Shown here one piece after another: positions 60,557 through 64,000 of a stretch of 64,000 nt of DNA. The position numbers and the translations under genes are program-made. The notes beneath the pieces are model-generated. The model saw only the letters and a list, made by a program, of their open reading frames with translations. It ran no database searches and was not told the DNA's origin. Each line of letters begins with the position of its first letter. Position 1 is the stretch's first letter. Source of the DNA: Fodinicola acaciae (GTDB taxonomy: Bacteria > Actinomycetota > Actinomycetes > Mycobacteriales > HKI-0501); assembly GCF_010993745.1 (NCBI RefSeq), contig NZ_WOTN01000004.1, positions 248,001-312,000 on the forward strand. Reading direction: 5' to 3'.

Positions 60557-60749
60557 TTTTGGTGTGACATATGAGCATCGCTTCGGGCTTGTCGTTGATC
60601 TGGTTGTCCCAGCGGTAAACGGCGCGGATCGGCGCGATGTTGTGTGCGCCGGCCGCCAGGCGGTCAGAGACCAGCTGGCGGGAGAATTCCATCAACCAGT
60701 CCGCATCTGGCGCGGTGATCGTGACACGGCAGACTGGCTCGTCACTCAT
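60507..60749 (-). pseudogene. cutA: cutA, 5' portion (truncated copy)
   Basis: The first 81 codons encode a clear CutA1 N-terminus: MSDEPVCRVTITAPDADWLM, LVSDRLAAGAHNIAPIRAVYRWD, ICHTKMSLVDEIVQRVNDQHPY. CutA1 is a trimeric divalent-cation-tolerance protein of about 105 residues, and the final part (PCVIA...YLQWI) is missing. After Tyr-81 the frame runs on through unrelated sequence into the P-loop gene. The break coincides with the 51-bp repeat, and the missing 3' part is seen at 63870-64000. Most likely a truncated, non-functional copy. Confidence 0.85.
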
Positions 60750-60891
60750 CGTATTCCGTTTTCAGCTGCTCGGTGATCTCGGCTTCCTCAGCCGTGCGCG
60801 CCATGCCAAACCATATTAGCTCAGCCTGCTGGCGGAACTGGACTCCTTGAAGCGCGATGCGCTCCTCACCGTTACGGAAGGTCTGCCACAC
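60742..60891 (-). CDS. Small ORF directly upstream of truncated cutA
   Basis: About 49 codons from GTG 60891 to a TGA that overlaps the cutA ATG region by 8 bp. The peptide is Gln/Glu/Ala-rich with WFGMARTAEEAEITEQLKTEYDE at its end. The tight coupling with cutA favours translation; a shorter start at the internal ATG (60804) is possible. It lies between the tRNA terminator and cutA. Not recognised. Confidence 0.35.
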   Translation of the reverse strand: MWQTFRNGEERIALQGVQFRQQAELIWFGMARTAEEAEITEQLKTEYDE

Positions 60892-60915
60892 GACCACCAG
60901 TCGCCGGACAGCGCG

Positions 60916-60948
60916 AACGCCTGGCCTCCGAGCGGAGGGCCAGGCGTT
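60916..60948 (-). terminator. Stem-loop terminator of the tRNA-Ser locus
   Basis: AACGCCTGGCC-TCCG pairs with CGGA-GGGCCAGGCGTT around a 2-nt turn; one extra base bulges. It begins 12 bp beyond the CCA end of the tRNA fragment on the minus strand and is thus probably the original terminator of that tRNA gene. The plus-strand reading ends in TTTT. Confidence 0.75.
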
Positions 60949-60960
60949 TTGGCTGGTCAG

Positions 60961-61019
60961 TGGCGGTGGTGGTGGGATTTGAACCCACGGAGGGCGTGAA
61001 CCCTCACACGCTTTCGAGG
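60961..61019 (-). tRNA. tRNA-Ser(CGA), 3' half only; attachment-site remnant
   Basis: Reading the minus strand, the sequence begins at the anticodon loop CTCGAAA (anticodon CGA), continues through a long serine-type variable arm (GAGGGTTCACGCCCTC), a perfect T-arm (GTGGG TTCAAAT CCCAC), the acceptor strand CACCACC, G and encoded CCA. The expected 5' half (GGTGGTG... and a D-arm) is absent upstream: the DNA there cannot pair with the acceptor or anticodon stems. Such 3' halves are what tyrosine integrases leave at one end of an element inserted in a tRNA gene. Confidence 0.82.
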
Positions 61020-61308
61020 TCTGCGACCACGCGTCCAGCGACAACCGGCACTGTCCATAAGCTGCGCAAACACGTTGCGCTGAACGTCTGCGGACGGCTC
61101 CGTACAACCCTGAATGAGACGAAAACTGAGACGATAGCCGAACTGCCGGTACTGGAATCTCACCTGCGGTGCAGCGTCGGTCAGATTGCCATACTCCGCG
61201 CCGCATGAGTACCAGCGACAAGCAAGGCGAGAGCATCTGATTCCATACCGTACCTATGGAATCAGACGCTCTCGCCTTACACAGTTGAACAATTGCTAAT
61301 GTAATTGC
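61020..61308. other. Non-coding stretch next to the tRNA fragment
   Basis: No gene is supported. The base composition drops in GC compared with the core chromosome. Only the hairpin at 61224-61278 stands out. If the tRNA scar is an att site, this is the outer end of the inserted element. Confidence 0.6.
61224..61278 (-). terminator. 24-bp stem-loop (one mismatch), terminator of the 61309 gene
   Basis: Arms 61224-61247 and 61255-61278 pair at 23 of 24 positions around a 7-nt loop. It starts 30 bp beyond the stop of the small membrane-protein gene on the minus strand, so it probably ends that transcript. There is no strong T-tract. Confidence 0.72.
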
Positions 61309-61698
61309 TTAAGCGGAGTGGCGTCCGAAGTAGAAGCCCACCACGAGTCCGACCGCCGGCAATATCGGCACGACGAAAACGTCAAGCAATTTGCCGAGTT
61401 CGTCAATACCTATGGCGTGAAAAGCCAACGCCAGTAGCGCCGCGAGGCCCCAGGCACCGAGGTACCCAATCAGCAAACGTACTAGCCGACCCCGCGTCCG
61501 TTCTCGAAGCTCACGCTCCGACGGTTGCAGCAGTCCTGGAGTCATGGGTTCATCGGCCGAAAGCTTCCCGCCGACATCAGTTGCCGTTTTCTCGCTGGAA
61601 TCAGAGCCGGAAGCAGACTCATCTGACCCAACGCGAAGAATGATCTCGTCCGGGAGACAGAGCCCTTCTTCCATCTCCTCGTCTGAATGCAGTGACAT
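61309..61698 (-). CDS. Small acidic protein with two membrane helices, unrecognised
   Basis: A 129-residue protein. Residues 1-60 are acidic and Ser-rich (MSLHSDEEMEEG...). A basic helix ELRERTRGRLVRLLIGYLGAWGLAALLALAFHAIG leads into the first membrane segment (about 74-94), and VFVVPILPAVGLVVGFYFGRHSA forms the second. Cytoplasmic acidic domain plus a two-helix anchor resembles small membrane partners in mobile elements, but I recognise no family. Codon use is less GC-rich than in the core genes, consistent with transfer. Confidence 0.68.
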   Translation of the reverse strand: MSLHSDEEMEEGLCLPDEIILRVGSDESASGSDSSEKTATDVGGKLSADEPMTPGLLQPSERELRERTRGRLVRLLIGYLGAWGLAALLALAFHAIGIDELGKLLDVFVVPILPAVGLVVGFYFGRHSA

Positions 61699-62238
61699 TT
61701 CGCACTCGCTTTGTCCGATGACAAATCAATCAACAAACCAAAATGTGCTAGGGATATCTAAGGCGGTGCGCGCTGTATATTCAAGTGGACCTCCCTTTAG
61801 CGACTACGACTACGAGGGCTTGAAATAACTCCCATAAGGATGTTGCCTCCTCAGAGGTCTAACAACTCACTCCTGTACGGTTGCGTCTCTCCGTGGGTTA
61901 ACTAATCAATGTCGACCGGAGAAGCTCAATCGACACCGACCTTCTTTCGGTGTAGCCACACTCCCCCGCGTGGTCAGTGCGGCCTGGGATAGACCAGACG
62001 ATGTGGAACCCAAGCCTCGTTGCCATACCTCGCCTGAACCAAAATCGACTGGTAACCGGCGACGCAATATTCGTCATACGGGATTACCAATCCGATCGGC
62101 GGACCGATCGGAAAGCCAAAAGCCACTACACAATTCACCTCCTTCATTACAAGATTTGAGCAGCACGAAATGAAGGGCGATCTCTGACATTCAGAACGAT
62201 TTGGTTATCAAAGAACGTTAGTTAGCCAGTCGGCAAAC
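61699..62238. other. AT-richer 540-bp stretch without a convincing gene
   Basis: Only short overlapping open frames with no ribosome sites or family resemblance are present. GC is clearly below the rest of the window. It must contain the promoter of the 61309 gene on the minus strand. Decayed coding sequence or a structured RNA cannot be excluded. Confidence 0.6.
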
Positions 62239-62469
62239 TTAAAGAGGAAAGATTAATTCCTTTAGAGTTTTGTCTGGCTCCTCGATTAGTATTCTCGCTC
62301 CACGCTGCGCGGCATCATCGATATATTTCTGAGTCGAGATGGCCCGGCGCAACGCCTCGGTCAGCGTTACCCCTCGGCGACTTGTGATCGTGCGTATCGC
62401 TTCGGCGGCCTCCGCAGACAGATTTACAGAAAGGCGGACCCCCTTGCCCTCCTGCCTATCATTATTCAT
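62239..62469 (-). CDS. Ribbon-helix-helix (Arc/CopG-type) DNA-binding protein
   Basis: A 76-residue protein from ATG 62469 (GAGGAG 6 nt upstream). GVRLSVNLSAEAAEAIRTITSRRGVTLTEALRRAISTQKYI is an RHH fold: beta strand RLSVNL, two helices. The tail ILIEEPDKTLKELIFPL is common in small RHH regulators of mobile elements and antitoxins. The frame is open up to 62622, and ATG 62592 has GGAGG at ideal spacing, giving a possible 117-residue form with a 41-residue extension. No toxin gene is recognised beside it. Confidence 0.78.
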   Translation of the reverse strand: MNNDRQEGKGVRLSVNLSAEAAEAIRTITSRRGVTLTEALRRAISTQKYIDDAAQRGARILIEEPDKTLKELIFPL

Positions 62470-62826
62470 TTGCTTCTCCTCAAGCAGCACCTGTCGGTGA
62501 TCCAGACGATCAGCCGGCGGCCCCCTGGCGGTGGCGTACCGCGCAGATCCGACCAACGCCTCAGCGAAGGTCGCCTCTTGACCACACACCATCATCACCT
62601 CCTCGACACACCTAAAGTACACCAGAAACCCGCATCATGCATGCGGCACGCCCTCTCGATACGCCGCCCCTTGCCGGCCAGCTCGACTGCTTGGACTGCA
62701 GGGCGCTAGGGGTTTCCACCCGCCGTGATTACCGGTGTCTTAATAGTCCTCTCCCCGGGACGTGTTCGTCCCATATGCTGGCGCCAGTCGCAGAGGGTGA
62801 TTGGGCGATCGAAAGGACAGCGATTT
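62470..62826. other. Intergenic/leader region between divergent small genes
   Basis: About 357 bp between the RHH gene and a small plus-strand gene. The part up to 62592 may be coding on the minus strand as an N-terminal extension of the RHH protein. The rest (62600-62826) should hold divergent promoters; no strong consensus is seen. Confidence 0.5.
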
Positions 62827-63081
62827 ATGAGCATTCGGGAGGCACTTCTTTATGCTCGCCGGAGGGAGCACGACCACGAAGCGGGCAAGATCTACATCGT
62901 TCCCGATGGCTTGCGGCTGGATGACGAGATCGAAGTCAAGCATCTGATTTCGATGTGCAAGTTCTGCGCGCAGCATCTGCATGCACTCGGCCTGTACGTC
63001 GATGGCGAGCACAAGAGCACGACTAAGTGGATATCCAACGGCGAGGCAGCAAGGGCCGGTTGGAAAGCGCGCAACTCGTAG
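62827..63081 (+). CDS. Small unrecognised protein of the accessory segment
   Basis: An 84-residue protein from ATG 62827, with GAAAGGA about 10 nt upstream. Key stretches are SIREALLYARRREHDHEAGK, IYIVPDGLRLDDEIEVKHL and MCKFCAQHLHALGLYVDGEHKS. The C-x-x-C with nearby His residues could bind a metal. Length, charge and context are those of small cargo genes in actinobacterial integrative elements. No family recognised. Confidence 0.65.
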   Translation: MSIREALLYARRREHDHEAGKIYIVPDGLRLDDEIEVKHLISMCKFCAQHLHALGLYVDGEHKSTTKWISNGEAARAGWKARNS

Positions 63082-63316
63082 ACTGGGCCGCCGCTAGACC
63101 GCCGTCGAATTTTCCAGCAGTGACAAAGTAAAGCTGGCCGGATGGGTCCGGTTGCAGGCTTCTACCGCCTGGGTGAGGGAGTGCGGTGGAGCACATATCT
63201 CCTGGGCTCGTCCGGCCTTTCATCGGCTTCAGTCCGGCCATCTGCGGGTTCCCCGATCCCCATCGTCACCGCAGATAGCTGGGCTGGGGCCTCACTTTCT
63301 CTTGGAGGTCTCCGGC

Positions 63317-63583
63317 GTGGTCGTCGTACGCGTTGACTCGGTGCTGGCGCAGACTGCGCGAGAGCATGCCCGTGAGCATCAGCCCGTTGCCCGACGCGAT
63401 GGCGCCTGGTGCCGATCTTGCGATGATTCGTGGCCGTGCGACGTGCGGGCTAATGCCGACGCAGTATTGCGCGCTGCGGGAGTCGATCCCCGATCGCTGG
63501 ATAATCGCCGGTCCCGACCATCTCCCCGTGGTACGGACCGCGTCGGCACGGGCCACAAGACGTATGTGGTGGTGGGTCGGTGA
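63317..63583 (+). CDS. Small Cys-rich protein with WCRSCDDSWPC motif
   Basis: An 88-residue protein from GTG 63317 (GGAGG 8 nt upstream). The segment HQPVARRDGAWCRSCDDSWPCDVRANADAVL has W-C-x2-C and W-P-C elements, a pattern I recall from many uncharacterised actinobacterial proteins; it could be a small zinc-binding module. The C-terminus is basic (RRSRPSPRGTDR). Its stop overlaps the next start (GTGA). Confidence 0.68.
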   Translation: MVVVRVDSVLAQTAREHAREHQPVARRDGAWCRSCDDSWPCDVRANADAVLRAAGVDPRSLDNRRSRPSPRGTDRVGTGHKTYVVVGR

Positions 63584-63810
63584 TCGAGGTCAGGCAGGTG
63601 CTATCGCTGCGCCGGCAGGTCGTACAGGCGCGGCTTGATGCCACGCGGGAGCTGCACACTGCCCGGATCAGTGCCGATCAGCGGCGGGTTGATCATCTAG
63701 CGGGCAAGGCGCTGGCTATGCAGATGATCGTTGACATGATCGATATCGAGTTTCAGCTAAACGTCGACGAGGAAGAATATCCAGCGCTCGGCCGGCATCG
63801 CCGCGCCTGA
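63580..63810 (+). CDS. Small helical protein coupled to the Cys-rich protein
   Basis: A 76-residue protein, GTG start overlapping the previous stop. It is largely alpha-helical and charged (VLSLRRQVVQARLDATRELHTARISADQRRVDHLAG), then QMIVDMIDIEFQLNVDEEEYPAL. A perfect terminator hairpin follows 11 bp after the stop. Not recognised; probably a partner of the upstream protein because translation is coupled. Confidence 0.65.
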   Translation: MIEVRQVLSLRRQVVQARLDATRELHTARISADQRRVDHLAGKALAMQMIVDMIDIEFQLNVDEEEYPALGRHRRA

Positions 63811-63821
63811 TCTCATTAACG

Positions 63822-63864
63822 AAATGCCCCGCCTCCGGCCATCGTGGCCGGAGGCGGGGCATTT
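63822..63864. terminator. 20-bp perfect bidirectional terminator
   Basis: Arms 63822-63841 and 63845-63864 pair perfectly around TCG, with TTTTGCGTTT following on the plus strand and an A/T flank on the other. It separates the plus-strand small genes from the convergent cutA 3' end, terminating both. Confidence 0.92.
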
Positions 63865-63869
63865 TGCGT

Positions 63870-64000
63870 TTACCGTGTCTCGTCGCGAATCCACTGGAGG
63901 TACGGCGGATTGCCCGCGTCGATGACGTGCGCGATGACGCACGGGACTACGTATGGGTGCTGGTCGTTGACGCGCTGCACGATTTCGTCAACGAGGCTCA
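63870..64000 (-). CDS. cutA: cutA, 3' portion (second copy; 5' end beyond right edge)
   Basis: Reading the minus strand from the edge gives SLVDEIVQRVNDQHPYVVPC then VIAHVIDAGNPPYLQWIRDE, T, R and stop: the normal CutA1 C-terminus that the left copy lacks. CutA1 is a trimer implicated in divalent-cation tolerance. The first 51 bases of the shown part (63950-64000) are the direct repeat shared with 60506-60556. Whether the gene is complete beyond the edge cannot be seen. Confidence 0.85.
   Translation of the reverse strand, partial: SLVDEIVQRVNDQHPYVVPCVIAHVIDAGNPPYLQWIRDETR
63950..64000. repeat. 51-bp direct repeat within cutA, right copy
   Basis: Same orientation as the left copy at 60506-60556. 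Four differences in 51 bases; the one that can be read as a codon change in the left copy is minor, and most are third-position. The repeat may extend beyond the window edge. Confidence 0.85.

Noticed and set aside
60960-61208. 82-codon plus-strand frame across the tRNA fragment
   Set aside because: It reads antisense through the tRNA-Ser 3' half; such frames are well-known spurious annotations.
61970-62173. Short plus-strand frames in the AT-rich stretch
   Set aside because: No ribosome site, two overlapping frames of similar length, no recognisable motif.
60507-64000. Integrase, recombinase or transposase in the accessory segment
   Set aside because: No tyrosine or serine recombinase motif or DDE triad was found in any of the open frames; any such gene must lie beyond the edge.

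Overview
The window is one stretch of a high-GC actinomycete chromosome (roughly 70% G+C, frequent GTG and TTG starts, many 4-base start/stop overlaps). The dnaK-grpE-dnaJ-hspR operon, a clpB with a HAIR operator, WYL regulators, F420-type oxidoreductase families and a homologue of the mycobacterial EtfD membrane reductase all point to Actinomycetes. I cannot fix the genus from sequence alone.

Left part (1-28 kb): an ABC exporter (ATPase plus an FtsX/MacB-like permease cut by the window edge); a NarL-type two-component pair divergent from clpB; a GntR/UTRA regulator with a DUF456 membrane protein; a small-molecule kinase with a DoxX-like protein; an SDR and a luciferase-like oxidoreductase; a paired acyl-CoA dehydrogenase operon; two paralogous membrane proteins leading into pyrE; an AT-hook protein with a near-consensus SOS box in front; an ArsR/questin-oxidase pair; a Pit phosphate transporter; a second two-component system behind two tiny membrane proteins; and a TetR/alcohol-dehydrogenase pair.

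Middle (28-43 kb): a tightly overlapping four-gene secreted operon read on the minus strand, GH3 N-acetylglucosaminidase (NagZ type), endonuclease/exonuclease/phosphatase-fold enzyme, exo-N-acetylmuramidase (NamZ, DUF1343) and a serine beta-lactamase-fold hydrolase (AmiE/YbbE type). Three of the four match the Bacillus muropeptide-rescue set. Three small anchored secreted proteins, a CoA-disulfide-reductase-like flavoenzyme, rpmF, class II fructose-bisphosphate aldolase with an overlapping SigE-family sigma gene, and a TetR/quinone-reductase pair follow. Two ~100-bp hairpin elements with the same 18-bp core flank the flavoenzyme/rpmF segment.

Right part (43-60 kb): the hspR-dnaJ-grpE-dnaK operon with a HAIR site; duplicated split-barrel flavin/PNPOx proteins; an APC transporter; a WYL regulator; an FMN reductase; the EtfD-like Fe-S membrane oxidoreductase; a pair of CNNM/CorC hemolysin-type proteins, the first apparently starting at ATC; DUF4240, GNAT and DinB genes; a second WYL regulator; and a P-loop kinase.

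The last 3.5 kb (60.5-64 kb) is an accessory segment of lower GC. It is bounded by a 51-bp near-identical direct repeat lying inside cutA: a 5' part of cutA on the left and a 3' part of a second copy at the right edge. It contains the 3' half of a tRNA-Ser(CGA) gene, a typical integrase attachment scar, and several small unrecognised genes including a ribbon-helix-helix protein. No integrase is visible, so this looks like one end of an integrated element or a recombination scar continuing past the right edge.
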